A stretch of DNA of 64,000 nt. Origin: Mumia sp. zg.B17. GTDB lineage: Bacteria > Actinomycetota > Actinomycetes > Propionibacteriales > Nocardioidaceae. The notes under the pieces were generated by a model, which ran no database searches, was not told the origin of the DNA, and worked only from the letters and a program-made list of their open reading frames with translations. The position numbers and the translations under genes were made by a program. This document shows, one piece after another, positions 9,361 through 19,481 of the stretch. The number at the start of each line of letters is the position of its first letter. Within the stretch, counting starts at the first letter, position 1. Where the stretch lies: NCBI RefSeq assembly GCF_019550915.1, contig NZ_JAHWCI010000006.1, positions 248,001 to 312,000 of the forward strand, in the 5' to 3' direction.

Positions 9361-9996
9361 TCAGGAGAGCGACCGTACCCAGTTGCGCAGCAGCGCCGCG
9401 CCCGCGTCGCCGGACTTCTCCGGGTGGAACTGGGTGGCCGAGAGCGGCCCGTTCTCCGCGGCGGCCACGAACCGGTCTCCCCCGTACGACGCCCAGGTGA
9501 CCCGCGCCGGCATCGCCGCATGGGTGTCGGTCAGCTCCCAGCGGCGTACGCCGTAGGAGTGGACGAAGTAGAACCGCTCGTCGGCGATCCCGTCGAACAG
9601 GACCGAGTCGGCGGGTGCCTCGACGGTGTTCCACCCCATGTGCGGCACGATGTCGGCGTCGATCCGCTCCACGGTGCCAGGCCACTCGCCGCACCCCTCG
9701 GTGCGCACCCCGTGCTCGATCCCGGTCTCGAAGAGGATCTGCATCCCCACGCAGATCCCGAGCACCGGACGTCCTCCGGCGAGCCGTCGACCGATCAGCT
9801 GGTCGCCGCGGACCGCCCGCAGACCCTGCATGCAGGCGGCGTACGCCCCGACCCCGGGCACGACGAGGCCGTCCGAGCCGAGGGCGGTGGCGAAGTCGGA
9901 GGTCAAGGTCACGTTCGCGCCGGCCCGCTCGAGCGCGCGCACCGCCGACCGCAGGTTGCCCGACCCGTAGTCGAGCACGACGACGTCCGGGCTCAC
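9361..9996 (-). CDS. hisH: Imidazole glycerol phosphate synthase, glutamine amidotransferase subunit
   Basis: A 211-residue class I glutamine amidotransferase that feeds ammonia to HisF. The catalytic triad is visible: C82 in LGICVGMQ, and H191 with E193 in QFHPEKSG. The glycine-rich strand [11 protein letters not shown] is conserved. GTG 9996 overlaps the hisB stop by 4 nt. Its partner hisF lies about 2.1 kb downstream, beyond the inserted sulfite-oxidase-like gene and priA. Confidence 0.97.
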   Translation of the reverse strand: MSPDVVVLDYGSGNLRSAVRALERAGANVTLTSDFATALGSDGLVVPGVGAYAACMQGLRAVRGDQLIGRRLAGGRPVLGICVGMQILFETGIEHGVRTEGCGEWPGTVERIDADIVPHMGWNTVEAPADSVLFDGIADERFYFVHSYGVRRWELTDTHAAMPARVTWASYGGDRFVAAAENGPLSATQFHPEKSGDAGAALLRNWVRSLS

Positions 9997-10613
9997 AGGG
10001 CACCCTTCGTGCTCGGCACCCCGGTCTCGCGCGGATCGCGCTCGACGGCCTGGCGCAGGGCCCGGGCGACGGCCTTGAACTGGGCCTCCGCGATGTGGTG
10101 CGGGTCGCGACCGGCCACGAGCCGGACATGCATCGTCAACCCCGCGTGGTGGGCGAGCGACTCGAGGACGTGCTGCGTGAGGGAGCCGCTGTACTGACCG
10201 CCGATGACGACCGTCACCTGCGACTCGGGCTCACCGCTGTGCACGAAGTAGGGGCGTCCCGACACGTCGACGACAGCCTGGGCGAGCGCCTCGTCCAGGG
10301 GCACGAGCGCGTCGCCGTACCGTCGGATGCCGGCCTTGTCGCCCAGCGCGGCCTTGATCGCCTCGCCGATGCAGATCGCGGTGTCCTCGACCGTGTGGTG
10401 GGCGTCGATGTGGAGATCACCCTCCGACCGCACCGTGAGGTCGATCAGCGAGTGGCGCGAGAGCGCGGTGAGCATGTGGTCGTAGAAGCCGACGCCCGTG
10501 GAGATGTCGTGCGTCCCGGTACCGTCCAGGTCGACCTCCACCACGACGTGGGACTCGGAGGTCTTGCGCTCCACCCGGGCGCGGCGGGGTCCGGTGGTCT
10601 CGATCGTGGTCAT
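9993..10613 (-). CDS. hisB: Imidazoleglycerol-phosphate dehydratase
   Basis: A 206-residue enzyme that dehydrates imidazole glycerol phosphate to imidazole acetol phosphate. The two metal-binding motifs appear as repeats: [14 protein letters not shown] with [12 protein letters not shown] (about 42-76) and [16 protein letters not shown] with [17 protein letters not shown] (about 144-186). It is the monofunctional form without a phosphatase domain. ATG 10613 overlaps the hisC stop (ATGA); the stop overlaps hisH. Confidence 0.97.
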   Translation of the reverse strand: MTTIETTGPRRARVERKTSESHVVVEVDLDGTGTHDISTGVGFYDHMLTALSRHSLIDLTVRSEGDLHIDAHHTVEDTAICIGEAIKAALGDKAGIRRYGDALVPLDEALAQAVVDVSGRPYFVHSGEPESQVTVVIGGQYSGSLTQHVLESLAHHAGLTMHVRLVAGRDPHHIAEAQFKAVARALRQAVERDPRETGVPSTKGAL

Positions 10614-11713
10614 GCGTTCTCCTGACGGATCGACGGGGTCTCGAGGGTGGTGACCAGGGCCTCGCGGAAGGCCGTCATCTCCTCGGGCGTGCCGACGCTG
10701 ACCCGCAGCCACCCCTCGGGACCGGTCTCGCGGATGAGGACGCCCTGGTCGAGCAGGCCCTGCCACACGGCGTGCCGGTCGCCGAACGTGCCGAACAGCA
10801 CGAAGTTGGCGTCGGAGTCGACGACCTCGAGGCCCTGCTCGCGCAACCAGCGTGCCGTCTCGTCCCGCGTCTCCCGAAGCTCGGCCACCCGGGCCAGCAT
10901 CTCGTCGGCGTGACGCAGCACGGCGAGCGCCACGGTCTGGGTGACGGCCGACAGGTGGTACGGGAGGCGGACGATGCGGAGCGCGTCGACGATCGCGGGG
11001 TCGGCCGCCAGGTAGCCGACCCGGCCCCCGGCGAAGGCGAACGCCTTGCTCATCGTGCGTGTGACGACCAGCCGGGGGTGCTCGCCGAGCAGCGTTAGCG
11101 CGGTCGGGGTCTCAGGCCGGCGGAACTCCGCGTACGCCTCGTCGACGACGACCAGGCCGGGCGCCGCGTCGCAGACCGCGCGCACCGCCTCGAGGGTCAA
11201 CGACTCCCCTGTCGGGTTGTTGGGCGACGCGAGCAGGACGACGTCCGGCTGCTCCGCGGTGACCAGGGCGAGCGCGGCCTCGACGTCGAAGGTGAAGTCG
11301 TCGGCGCGGCGACCGGTGAGCCAGCGCGTGTGGGTGTTGCGGGCGTACTCGGGATACATCGAGTACGTCGGGGTGAACGACGCGGCAGTCCGCCCCGGGC
11401 CGCCGAAGGCCTGCAGGATCTGCTGCATGACCTCGTTGGAGCCGTTGGCCGCCCACACCGCGTCGGCGGTGAGACCGTGCCCGAGGTACGACGCCAACGC
11501 CGTCCGCAGCGCCCACGCCTCACGGTCGGGGTAGCGGTTGAGGTCCGTGGCGACCACGCGCAGCGACTCGGCGACGTCGTCGGCCGTGGCCTTGGACGGG
11601 CCGTACGGGTTCTCGTTGACGTTCAGCTGCACGGGGACGTCGAGCTGCGGCGCGCCGTACGGCTCGAAGCCTCGGAGATCGGCCCGGATGGGCACCCACT
11701 CCGGGACGCTCAC
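10610..11713 (-). CDS. hisC: Histidinol-phosphate aminotransferase
   Basis: A 367-residue PLP enzyme of fold type I that transfers the amino group from glutamate to imidazole acetol phosphate. The Schiff-base lysine is K223 in [26 protein letters not shown] (162-170) and [10 protein letters not shown] (188-197) are the usual PLP-binding segments, and [10 protein letters not shown] is the substrate-binding N-terminal motif. GTG 11713 overlaps the hisD stop by 4 nt. Confidence 0.97.
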   Translation of the reverse strand: MSVPEWVPIRADLRGFEPYGAPQLDVPVQLNVNENPYGPSKATADDVAESLRVVATDLNRYPDREAWALRTALASYLGHGLTADAVWAANGSNEVMQQILQAFGGPGRTAASFTPTYSMYPEYARNTHTRWLTGRRADDFTFDVEAALALVTAEQPDVVLLASPNNPTGESLTLEAVRAVCDAAPGLVVVDEAYAEFRRPETPTALTLLGEHPRLVVTRTMSKAFAFAGGRVGYLAADPAIVDALRIVRLPYHLSAVTQTVALAVLRHADEMLARVAELRETRDETARWLREQGLEVVDSDANFVLFGTFGDRHAVWQGLLDQGVLIRETGPEGWLRVSVGTPEEMTAFREALVTTLETPSIRQENA

Positions 11714-13038
11714 GAGCCGCTCCTCCCCTCAGGTGCGTCGAGACGCGCCGACACGGCCGCGCCGTGGGACGGGAGGTCCTCTGCCTCGGCGAGGACCACG
11801 ACCTCGGGGCCGACCTCACGCAGCGCCGGCTCGTCGTAGGTGACGACCTGCATGGTCTTGCAGAACGAGCGCACCGACAGCCCCGAGGAGCGGCACGCGC
11901 AGCCTGCGGTGGGGAGCACGTGGTTGGAGCCGGCCGCGTAGTCGCCGAGCGAGACCGGCGACCAGCTCCCGACGAACACCGCGCCGGCGTTCTCGACCTG
12001 CGAGGCGACACCGGCGGCGTCGGCGGTCTGGATCTCCAGGTGCTCGGCGGCGTAGGCGTTGACGACCTCGAGGCCCTGCTGCACGTCGCGGACGAGAACG
12101 GTCGCCGACTGCGTGGAGGTCAGCGCGGTCTCGATGCGCTGGGCGTGCTTGGCCGCGGGCACCTGGCGGGCCAGCTCCTCGTCGACGGCGTCGGCCAGAG
12201 CGGGGCTCGGGGTCACCAGCACGGCCGCCGCGAGGGGGTCGTGCTCGGCCTGGCTGATCAGGTCCGCGGCGACGAAGGCCGGTGTCGCCGTGTCGTCGGC
12301 CAGGATCGCGATCTCCGTCGGCCCGGCCTCGGAGTCGATCCCCGTCACGCTCTGCACCAGGCGCTTGGCCGCCACCACGTAGATGTTGCCCGGTCCGGTG
12401 ACCAGGTCGACCGGCTCGCACGGGCCGGCGCCATAGGCGAACATCGCGATCGCCTGGGCGCCGCCGACGGCGTACACCTCGTCGACACCCAGCAGCGCGC
12501 ACGCTGCCAGGACCGTCGGGTGCGGAGCGCCGCCGTACTCGCGCTGCGGCGGCGTCGCCAGGGCCAGCGACCGGACGCCCGCGACCTGGGCCGGGACGGC
12601 GTTCATGATGACGCTCGAGACCAGCGGGGCGAGCCCGCCCGGGACGTACAGGCCGACGCGTCCGACCGGCACGATGCGCCGCTCGACACGGGCTCCGGGG
12701 CCGAGGTCGGTGACGACGTCGCGATCGAGCTCGGCCTCGCAGGTCGCGCGGAGCCGGCGGATCGACTCCTCGAGCGCGGCGCGGACGTCGGGCGCCAACG
12801 ACGCGAGCGCAGCGTCGGCCTCCTCGGCCGGCACCGCGAGGGACGCGCGTTGCACCTGGTCGAACCGCTCGGTCGCGTCCAGCACCGCCGCCTCACCGCG
12901 GTGTCGCACGTCGTCGACGACCGGACGGACGACCTCGACGGCCGCCTCGACGTCGAACGGCGCGCGAGGAAGCAGCGCGCGGTACTGCGCGGGAGTCGTG
13001 CCCGCGGGGGTCTCCCGCAGGTCGGTGCGACGGATCAT
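11710..13038 (-). CDS. hisD: Histidinol dehydrogenase
   Basis: A 442-residue zinc enzyme that oxidises histidinol to histidine in two NAD-dependent steps. Recognisable segments are [43 protein letters not shown] and the catalytic Glu-His pair in [19 protein letters not shown] and the C-terminal [10 protein letters not shown] supply metal ligands. It is the first gene of the his operon. ATG 13038 follows a TAGACT -10 box by 6 nt, so the operon mRNA is probably leaderless. Confidence 0.97.
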   Translation of the reverse strand: MIRRTDLRETPAGTTPAQYRALLPRAPFDVEAAVEVVRPVVDDVRHRGEAAVLDATERFDQVQRASLAVPAEEADAALASLAPDVRAALEESIRRLRATCEAELDRDVVTDLGPGARVERRIVPVGRVGLYVPGGLAPLVSSVIMNAVPAQVAGVRSLALATPPQREYGGAPHPTVLAACALLGVDEVYAVGGAQAIAMFAYGAGPCEPVDLVTGPGNIYVVAAKRLVQSVTGIDSEAGPTEIAILADDTATPAFVAADLISQAEHDPLAAAVLVTPSPALADAVDEELARQVPAAKHAQRIETALTSTQSATVLVRDVQQGLEVVNAYAAEHLEIQTADAAGVASQVENAGAVFVGSWSPVSLGDYAAGSNHVLPTAGCACRSSGLSVRSFCKTMQVVTYDEPALREVGPEVVVLAEAEDLPSHGAAVSARLDAPEGRSGS

Positions 13039-13044
13039 GCCTCA

Positions 13045-13050
13045 AGTCTA
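13045..13050 (-). promoter_or_regulatory. -10 element of the his operon (leaderless)
   Basis: TAGACT on the minus strand, 6 nt before hisD ATG 13038. No consensus -35 was seen. No histidine-codon leader peptide precedes hisD, so classical attenuation is not apparent. Confidence 0.55.
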
Positions 13051-13092
13051 CGGAGAGTGACGCGTCGGCCCTGCCCGTGTCCGCCGCGCGGC

Positions 13093-13098
13093 TAGGCT
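13093..13098 (+). promoter_or_regulatory. -10 element of a leaderless promoter
   Basis: TAGGCT, 6 nt before GTG 13105. It diverges from the hisD promoter about 45 bp away. Confidence 0.55.
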
Positions 13099-13104
13099 GA
13101 CGGC

Positions 13105-13767
13105 GTGGCACGCGCGATCCCGCTGTTCCCCCTCGGAAGCGTCGTCCTCCCGGGACAGACGGTGTCCCTGCACGTCTTCGAGGACCGCTACCGCGAGCTC
13201 GTCACCTATCTGCTCGACCTCCCCGAGCCCGAGCGCCGGTTCGGCATCGTGTCGATCCGCGAGGGCTACGAGGTCGGCGAGAGCGGGGTGCAGTCCATCC
13301 ACCGGGTGGGTGTGGAGGTGGCACTGACCGACGTGACCGGCTACGACGACGGCCGGTACGACGTGACCGTGGACGCGATCGGCCGGATCCGGCTCGACGC
13401 GGGTGTCACGGGCGAGAGCTTCATGTGGGGCCACGTCGAGGACCTGGAGGAGCCCGTGGGCGAGGGAGCGGTCGTGGCCGCCGACAAGGCGCACGCCGTG
13501 TTCGACGTCTACCGCACCGAGCTCAACCGCTTCCGGCTGGACGCGAGCGTCGACGACCTGCCGGGCGACCCGGTCGACCTCTCCTACCTCCTGGCCTCGA
13601 GTGCGGTGCTGACGCTCCCCGACCGCCAGGAGCTGCTCGAGGCGGACGACGCGGCCGAGAGGCTGCGCCGCTACCACCACCTGATGATCACCGAGATCGG
13701 TGCCATGAGGGCGGTGCCGAGCCTCCCCGCCGTGGACGTGGCCCGTACCGCCTGGTCGCCCAACTAA
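13105..13767 (+). CDS. Lon N-terminal substrate-binding domain protein
   Basis: A 220-residue protein made of the Lon/ASB substrate-binding domain alone. It opens with IPLFPLGSVVLPGQTVSLHVFEDRYRELV, the typical start of this domain, and continues with RFGIVSIREGYEVG and a helical C-terminal half. There is no AAA+ or protease domain, so it cannot degrade proteins itself. Stand-alone versions are common in actinobacteria and poorly understood; an adaptor role is only a guess. It diverges from hisD and converges on the baeRF2 gene. GTG 13105 appears leaderless. Confidence 0.85.
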   Translation: MARAIPLFPLGSVVLPGQTVSLHVFEDRYRELVTYLLDLPEPERRFGIVSIREGYEVGESGVQSIHRVGVEVALTDVTGYDDGRYDVTVDAIGRIRLDAGVTGESFMWGHVEDLEEPVGEGAVVAADKAHAVFDVYRTELNRFRLDASVDDLPGDPVDLSYLLASSAVLTLPDRQELLEADDAAERLRRYHHLMITEIGAMRAVPSLPAVDVARTAWSPN

Positions 13768-13896
13768 CGCGGCCAGGTGGCGGCTCGTCCCGTCCGCCCG
13801 TCCGCCCGTCCGTCGGCCCCGTCCGCGACGTGAAGGGTTCGGGTCGCTTTTCAGACGCAGAAACGACCGGAGCTCGACACGTCGCGGACGACGGCC

Positions 13897-15060
13897 TCAG
13901 GCGGGCTCGACCAGGCCCGAGGGCTTCGCGGGATCCCAGCGCAGCACCGCACCGACCCCGTCGGTGAGGAGGTCGTCCTCGCCGTAGACGATCGTGATGC
14001 CGGCGTCCTGCTGCGCCGCGGCCGTGCCGAGCGCGATGTCGCCGCGTCGCGCTCGGGCATCTCCGGACGAGAGCTGACGGATCTCGTCGCGGTGCATGGA
14101 CAGCTCGAGCGGCTTGTCACCCACCCAGACCATGACATCGGCAAGCGTGCTGACCGGTCCTGCGACCTCGTCGGTGATGAGAAGCTCCTCCACCTGCGCC
14201 TTACGCAGGGCGTCGATGACCCGGTCGATGCCCGTCACGGCCATGGCGTTGCGGCCGAGCTCCTGACGGAAGCGGTCGACCGAGGCTGCCCGGCGCCGGA
14301 CCCGGAACGCCTCGAGCACCTCGTCCACCTTCGCCTCGAACGCACCGTTGATCCCGTTGTGACGAGCGCCGCCCGGCACGTGCTCGGTGAGGTCCTTGGC
14401 GGCCGCGCCGAGCGCACCGTGAACCAGCGCGACGGCCCGGACGTCTCCGGTGATGACGAGGAGGTCAGGACGACGCTCGCTCACGATCCGGTCGAGATCC
14501 GCGGCGACGGTCTCGGCGTTGCGCTCCCACGAGTCCTCGACGCGGCTCTCGATCCGCTTGTGCGAGAGTCCTCCCCCGCGGATCTTGTTGAGCACGTCGT
14601 GGTCACCGTCCACGCTCTCGCGGACCGGTGAACCGCCGACGGCGCCGGAGGTGGAGTCGTACAGGGTGACGTCGGCGCCGGTCCGGTCGATCGCCGCCAG
14701 GAGATATCTGACGGTGTCGTCGGCCTCCCGCGCGAGGGCGAACACATCCGGCCCCGTGGAGAGGACGGCCTCGTCCTTGCGGGGCGGGAAGAGGAGCAGG
14801 CGGTCCATGAGGATGCCTTCGTCCGAGGCGACGATGAGACGCCCGTGCGGACCTGTGGCCCTGGTCGGCTGCAGCACCTGCTCTTCCAGCACCGCTGACA
14901 TCTCCGGCGTGATCCCTTGCCCGTCGAGCGAGCGGCGAAGCTCGGACCATCGCGCCGCGACGGTCCGGTCCCCGCTCTCGGTGTCGCGACTTGCGTCCAT
15001 GACCACGGTCGCCAGCATCTCGTCGGACGGAAGCTGCTCAGTCAGCCACTGGAAGTGCAT
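13897..15060 (-). CDS. baeRF2/Rv2629-like release-factor-fold protein
   Basis: A 387-residue protein resembling Rv2629, a member of the bacterial archaeo-eukaryotic release factor group (baeRF family 2). It has an N-terminal VMDASRDTESGDRTVAARW segment, a central domain with LVITGDVRAVALVHGAL, a GGARHNGINGAF stretch near 245 that takes the place of the GGQ-type loop, and a C-terminal L7Ae-like part. Relatives of this fold act on peptidyl-tRNA or ribosomes under stress, but no activity can be claimed. A good ribosome site (GAGGGG) precedes ATG 15060. The gene is monocistronic. Confidence 0.75.
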   Translation of the reverse strand: MHFQWLTEQLPSDEMLATVVMDASRDTESGDRTVAARWSELRRSLDGQGITPEMSAVLEEQVLQPTRATGPHGRLIVASDEGILMDRLLLFPPRKDEAVLSTGPDVFALAREADDTVRYLLAAIDRTGADVTLYDSTSGAVGGSPVRESVDGDHDVLNKIRGGGLSHKRIESRVEDSWERNAETVAADLDRIVSERRPDLLVITGDVRAVALVHGALGAAAKDLTEHVPGGARHNGINGAFEAKVDEVLEAFRVRRRAASVDRFRQELGRNAMAVTGIDRVIDALRKAQVEELLITDEVAGPVSTLADVMVWVGDKPLELSMHRDEIRQLSSGDARARRGDIALGTAAAQQDAGITIVYGEDDLLTDGVGAVLRWDPAKPSGLVEPA

Positions 15061-15211
15061 GCGTGCCCCTCTCTGCGGTGGGATCCCGGTCCTGCCTGCA
15101 GGGTCACGCGCTGAGCGCCCCTGGGCAGGTCATCGGCTTGCCTCCACCCTGCCCCAGCCCGACGTTGCGGACAACCGTGATGCACCGGCGGCTCGGGGCC
15201 CCGGCTGGCCG

Positions 15212-15832
15212 TCAGACGCCGACGGGAGGCAGCGGCGCGTCGCCGCGGTGCGTGCCGGCGGCCGGCTCCCGCGGGAGGGTCAACCACGCGACGAGGAGCA
15301 GCCCGAGGAGCGCGGCGACCGGCCAGACGAAGAGCATCCCGTACGCGTCGAGGGCGACCTGCCCGGAGACCGTGGCACCCGCCGGCCGCGAGCCGACAGT
15401 CGGCTCAGGGGGCCCGGCCAGCACGCCTGTCCCCCATGCCACCAGCGCACCGACGACGGCGCCCAGAGCAGTCCGGACGATCACGGCGTTGCCGCCGGCG
15501 CGTCCCCAGAGCCAGGTGGCGACAGAACCCCACAGCGCCGCGATCACCGCGCCGATCCAGGCATAGGTGACTTCGACGCCGAACTGCGCGGTCGACGCCG
15601 CCTCGTCTGCGCTCAGCCCGGACTGGTCGCCGATCCGGACGACGGTGTACTGGATGGGGTCGCTGAGCAGGGCCCAGAGGACCCCGGCGACGGCACCGGC
15701 AACGACGAAGCCGACCACCGTCGCGAAGCCACCCTTGCGTGTCCTGCGCACACGTTCCTCCTGTGCCCTGCGCCCGCGACGGGCGCGGTGTCCATCCTCC
15801 CCCACGGGGTACGGACGCGTCGGCGCGGTCAC
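15212..15832 (-). CDS. Four-helix membrane protein of unknown function
   Basis: A 206-residue protein not recognised as a named family. A basic N-terminus ([20 protein letters not shown]) leads to four hydrophobic helices at about 36-55, 86-107, 116-137 and 165-186, with an extracytoplasmic loop after helix 1. The C-terminus is proline-rich. GTG 15832 overlaps the dnaE stop by 4 nt (GTGA), which fixes the start and implies coupling to dnaE. Confidence 0.75.
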   Translation of the reverse strand: MTAPTRPYPVGEDGHRARRGRRAQEERVRRTRKGGFATVVGFVVAGAVAGVLWALLSDPIQYTVVRIGDQSGLSADEAASTAQFGVEVTYAWIGAVIAALWGSVATWLWGRAGGNAVIVRTALGAVVGALVAWGTGVLAGPPEPTVGSRPAGATVSGQVALDAYGMLFVWPVAALLGLLLVAWLTLPREPAAGTHRGDAPLPPVGV

Positions 15833-18800
15833 GAGACGAGGCAGCCGGGACCGAGCAGTGCCTTGAGGTCGGCGATCAACGACGACGACGGGGACACGCG
15901 AAGGCGCGGGTCCAGGCGCATGAGCTTGGTGCTCTTGGTCCCCACCAGACGCAGGTGGACCTCGGTGGCGCCGGGGTGGCTCGCGAGGACGTCGCGGAGC
16001 TGGTCGAGAGTTGGCGGGGTGCAGCGCGCGGTCGGGATCGAGAGGACGACGGGACCATCGTCACCCACGCTCAGATCCGCAGCCGTGAGCTCGGTCGCCG
16101 CGATCTCGGGCGTGTCCTCCTTGCGCTTGAGGCGTCCCTTGACCACCACCACCGCGTCCTCGACGAGAAGGTGCCCCGACAAGGTGTAGACCGACGGGAA
16201 GAGCATCACGTTGACCGCACCCTCGAGGTCCTCGACGGTCACGATGGCCCAGGGATCGCCCTTCTTGGTCAGCTTGCGCTGGATCGAGGTCACCAGGCCG
16301 GCCACCGCGATCTGCGCCCCGTCGGGTCGCTCCTCGTCGGCGATCACATCGCCGATCGTGCAGTCGCTGGCCGCACGGAGGACGTGCTCCAGACCGAACA
16401 GCGGATGGTCGGAGACGTACAGGCCGAGCATCTCGCGCTCGTGGGCGAGCAGCGTCGTCTTGTCCCACTCGTCGAGGTCGGGGACGACGACGGCCGAACC
16501 GGCGAACCCGGCATCGGCGTCGTCGAGGCCGGCGAAGAGCGAGTCCTGCCCGATCGCCTCGTTGCGCTTGATGTCGACGTACTGGTCGACGGCATCCTCG
16601 TGGACGGTCACCAGGGCGCGGCGGTGGTGCTTGAGCGAGTCGAAGGATCCGGACTTGATCAGCGACTCGATCACGCGCTTGTTGCAGACGACCGGCGGGA
16701 CCTTCTCCATGAAGTCGGCGAAGTCGGTGAACGGGGACTTCTCCGTCCGCGCCTCGACGATGGCGTCCACGACGTTGTGCCCCACGTTGCGCACGGCTGA
16801 CAGACCGAACCGGATGTCGCGGTCGACGGCCGTGAAGTTGGCCTCGGAGTCGTTGACGTCGGGCGGAAGCACCTTGATGCCCATCCGGCGGCACTCGTTG
16901 AGGTAGATCGCCGACTTGTCCTTGTCTCCGCGCACGCTGGTGAGGAGGGCGGCCATGTATTCGGCCGGGTAGTGCGCCTTGAGGTAGGCGGTCCAGAACG
17001 ACACGACTCCGTACGCCGCCGAGTGCGCCTTGTTGAAGGCGTAGTCGGAGAACGGCAGCAGGATGTCCCACAGCGTCTTGACCGCCGCCGCCGAGAAGCC
17101 GCGCGCGTTCATGCCGGCGGAGAAGTTCTCGAACTGCTTGTCCAGCTCGGACTTCTTCTTCTTGCCCATCGCGCGGCGGAGCAGGTCGGCCTGTCCGAGC
17201 GAGTAGCCCGCCAGCTGCTGCGCGATGGCCATGACCTGCTCTTGGTACACGATCAGGCCGTACGTCTCGCCCAGGATGTCCTCGAGGGCGTCAGCGAGCT
17301 CGGGGTGGATCGGCTCGACCTTCTCGCGCCCGTTCTTGCGGCGGGCGTACTTGTTGTGCGAGTCGGCGCCCATCGGGCCGGGACGATAGAGCGCACCGAC
17401 GGCGGAGATGTCCTCGAAGCTGTCGGGGCGCATGCTCCGCAGCAGGGCTCGCATGGGGCCGCCGTCGAGCTGGAAGACGCCGAGGGTGTCGCCGCGCGAC
17501 AGCAGCGCGAAGGTCTCCTCGTCGCTCAGCTCGAGGTCCTCGAGGACGACCTCCTCGCCACGGTTGGCGCGGATGTTGTCGAGGGCGTCGTCGAGGACCG
17601 TGAGGTTGCGCAACCCCAGGAAGTCCATCTTGATCAGTCCGAGCGCCTCGCACGTCGGGTAGTCGAACTGGGTGATGATCGCGCCGTCCTGCTCGCGCTT
17701 CATCACCGGGATGATGTCGAGCAACGGCTCGCTCGACATGATGACGCCGGCGGCGTGGACGCCCCACTGACGCTTGAGGCCCTCGAGGCCGACCGCCGTG
17801 TCGACCACGCGCTTGGCGTCGGGGTCGGTGTCATAGAGCGACCGGAACTCGCCGCCCTCGTTGTAGCGGGCGTGCCCGGCGTTGAAGATCTCCTTGAGCG
17901 GGACGTCCTTGCCCATGATCACCGGCGGCATCGCCTTGGTGATCCGCTCTCCCATGGAGAACGGGTAGCCCAGCACGCGCGACGCGTCCTTGACGGCCTG
18001 CTTGGACTTGATCGTGCCGTAGGTGACGATCTGCGAGACACGGTCGTCGCCGTACTTGTCGGTGACGTAGCGGATGACCTCGCCGCGCCGACGCTCGTCG
18101 AAGTCGACGTCGAAGTCGGGCATCGAGACACGGTCGGGGTTGAGGAACCGCTCGAAGATCAGGCCGTGGACGATCGGGTCCAGATCGGTGATGCGCATCG
18201 CGTACGCGACCATCGATCCGGCGCCGGAGCCTCGGCCGGGCCCCACTCGGATGCCGTTCTCCTTGGCCCAGTTGATGAAGTCGGCAACGACGAGGAAGTA
18301 TCCGGCGAAGCCCATCTTGAGGATGACATCGACCTCGAAGTCGGCGCGGGCCCGCACCTCCTCCGTGATGCCCTGGGGGTAGCGCTCAGCCAGCCCGCGG
18401 TCGACCTCCTTGAGGAGCCACGTCTCCTCCGATTCGCCCTCGGGGACCGGGAACCGCGGCATGAAAGTGCCGTTGCCCTCGGTGAACTCGACCTCGCACC
18501 GCTGCGCGATCAGCAGTGTCGTGTCGCACGCCTCGGCCAGACCGGCGTCCTGCTCCCAGATCTGCCGCATCTCCTGCGGCGACTTGATGTAGTAGCCGTT
18601 GCCGTCGAACTTGAACCGCGTCGGGTCGGCCAGCGTCTTGCCGGACTGCACGCACAGCAGCGCCTCGTGCGCCGTGCTGTCCTCCGGGTTGGTGTAGTGC
18701 GAGTCGTTGGTGGCGACGAGGCGGAGGTCGAGGTCCTTGGCGAGGCGCAGGAGGTCGTCCCGGACCCGCGTCTCGATCGAGAGGCCGTGGTCCATGAGCT

Positions 18801-19365
18801 CGACGAAGAAGTTGTCACGGCCGAAGATGTCCATGAACTCAGCGGCGGACTGGCGAGCCCTCGCGTAGTCGCCGATGCGGAGCCACGTCTGCACCTCGCC
18901 GGACGGGCACCCGGTCGTCGCGATGAGCCCCTCGGCGTACTCGGCGAGAAGCTCGCGGTCGGCACGGGGCTTGTAGAAGAAGCCCTCGAGCGAGGACCGC
19001 GACGACAGCCGGAACAGGTTGTGCATCCCGGTGGTGCTCTCGGCGAGCAGCGTCATGTGCGTGAACGCACCGCCGCCCGAGACGTCGTCACCGCCGCCCT
19101 TGTTCCACTGGACGCGCTTGCGCTCCGAGCGGTGGGTGTCGGGGGTGAGGTAGGCCTCCATGCCGATGATCGGCTTGACCCCGGCCGCCTTCGCCTTGGC
19201 GTAGAAGTCGTACGCCCCGAACACGTTGCCGTGGTCGGTCATCGCGATGGCGTCCATCCCGAGCTCGGCCGTCCGCGCGAACATCTCGGTCAGCCGGGCC
19301 GCCCCGTCGAGCATGGAGTACTCGGTGTGGACGTGCAGGTGCACGAACGAGTCGGCGCTCGACAT
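15829..19365 (-). CDS. dnaE: DNA polymerase III alpha subunit (DnaE1 type)
   Basis: A 1178-residue replicative polymerase. The N-terminal PHP domain starts FVHLHVHTEYSMLDG and keeps the metal-ligand segments (MTDHGNVFG, GMEAYLTP, ATTGCPSGE, VATNDSHYTN), so PHP proofreading as in mycobacterial DnaE1 is likely. The polymerase active site contains SMPDFDVDFDERRRGEV with its catalytic aspartates. Tandem HhH, the OB fold (AVAGLVTSIQRKLTKKG) and the C-terminal domain follow. ATG 19365 is chosen because AGGAGG lies 10 nt upstream; an in-frame ATG 20 codons earlier lacks one. Confidence 0.97.
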   Translation of the reverse strand: MSSADSFVHLHVHTEYSMLDGAARLTEMFARTAELGMDAIAMTDHGNVFGAYDFYAKAKAAGVKPIIGMEAYLTPDTHRSERKRVQWNKGGGDDVSGGGAFTHMTLLAESTTGMHNLFRLSSRSSLEGFFYKPRADRELLAEYAEGLIATTGCPSGEVQTWLRIGDYARARQSAAEFMDIFGRDNFFVELMDHGLSIETRVRDDLLRLAKDLDLRLVATNDSHYTNPEDSTAHEALLCVQSGKTLADPTRFKFDGNGYYIKSPQEMRQIWEQDAGLAEACDTTLLIAQRCEVEFTEGNGTFMPRFPVPEGESEETWLLKEVDRGLAERYPQGITEEVRARADFEVDVILKMGFAGYFLVVADFINWAKENGIRVGPGRGSGAGSMVAYAMRITDLDPIVHGLIFERFLNPDRVSMPDFDVDFDERRRGEVIRYVTDKYGDDRVSQIVTYGTIKSKQAVKDASRVLGYPFSMGERITKAMPPVIMGKDVPLKEIFNAGHARYNEGGEFRSLYDTDPDAKRVVDTAVGLEGLKRQWGVHAAGVIMSSEPLLDIIPVMKREQDGAIITQFDYPTCEALGLIKMDFLGLRNLTVLDDALDNIRANRGEEVVLEDLELSDEETFALLSRGDTLGVFQLDGGPMRALLRSMRPDSFEDISAVGALYRPGPMGADSHNKYARRKNGREKVEPIHPELADALEDILGETYGLIVYQEQVMAIAQQLAGYSLGQADLLRRAMGKKKKSELDKQFENFSAGMNARGFSAAAVKTLWDILLPFSDYAFNKAHSAAYGVVSFWTAYLKAHYPAEYMAALLTSVRGDKDKSAIYLNECRRMGIKVLPPDVNDSEANFTAVDRDIRFGLSAVRNVGHNVVDAIVEARTEKSPFTDFADFMEKVPPVVCNKRVIESLIKSGSFDSLKHHRRALVTVHEDAVDQYVDIKRNEAIGQDSLFAGLDDADAGFAGSAVVVPDLDEWDKTTLLAHEREMLGLYVSDHPLFGLEHVLRAASDCTIGDVIADEERPDGAQIAVAGLVTSIQRKLTKKGDPWAIVTVEDLEGAVNVMLFPSVYTLSGHLLVEDAVVVVKGRLKRKEDTPEIAATELTAADLSVGDDGPVVLSIPTARCTPPTLDQLRDVLASHPGATEVHLRLVGTKSTKLMRLDPRLRVSPSSSLIADLKALLGPGCLVS

Positions 19366-19419
19366 CGGGGTGGGGCCTCCTGGAAGAACGGGCCGGCGAG
19401 GGGGTCGATGACAGCCTAC

Positions 19420-19473
19420 GACCACCGACCGACACCCGGGACGAGGCTCGCGGGGTGGTCTCGATCGGTGGTC
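19420..19473 (-). terminator. Probable terminator after rluD
   Basis: A 9-bp stem (19420-19428 with 19465-19473) and an inner CACCC/GGGTG pairing form a hairpin immediately after the rluD stop and ahead of dnaE. There is no U tract. Confidence 0.45.
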
Positions 19474-19481
19474 GGCAGGTG

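Noticed and set aside
11764-13095. 443-codon plus-strand frame opposite hisD
   Set aside because: Antisense shadow of hisD; the hisD product has complete catalytic motifs and the shadow has none.
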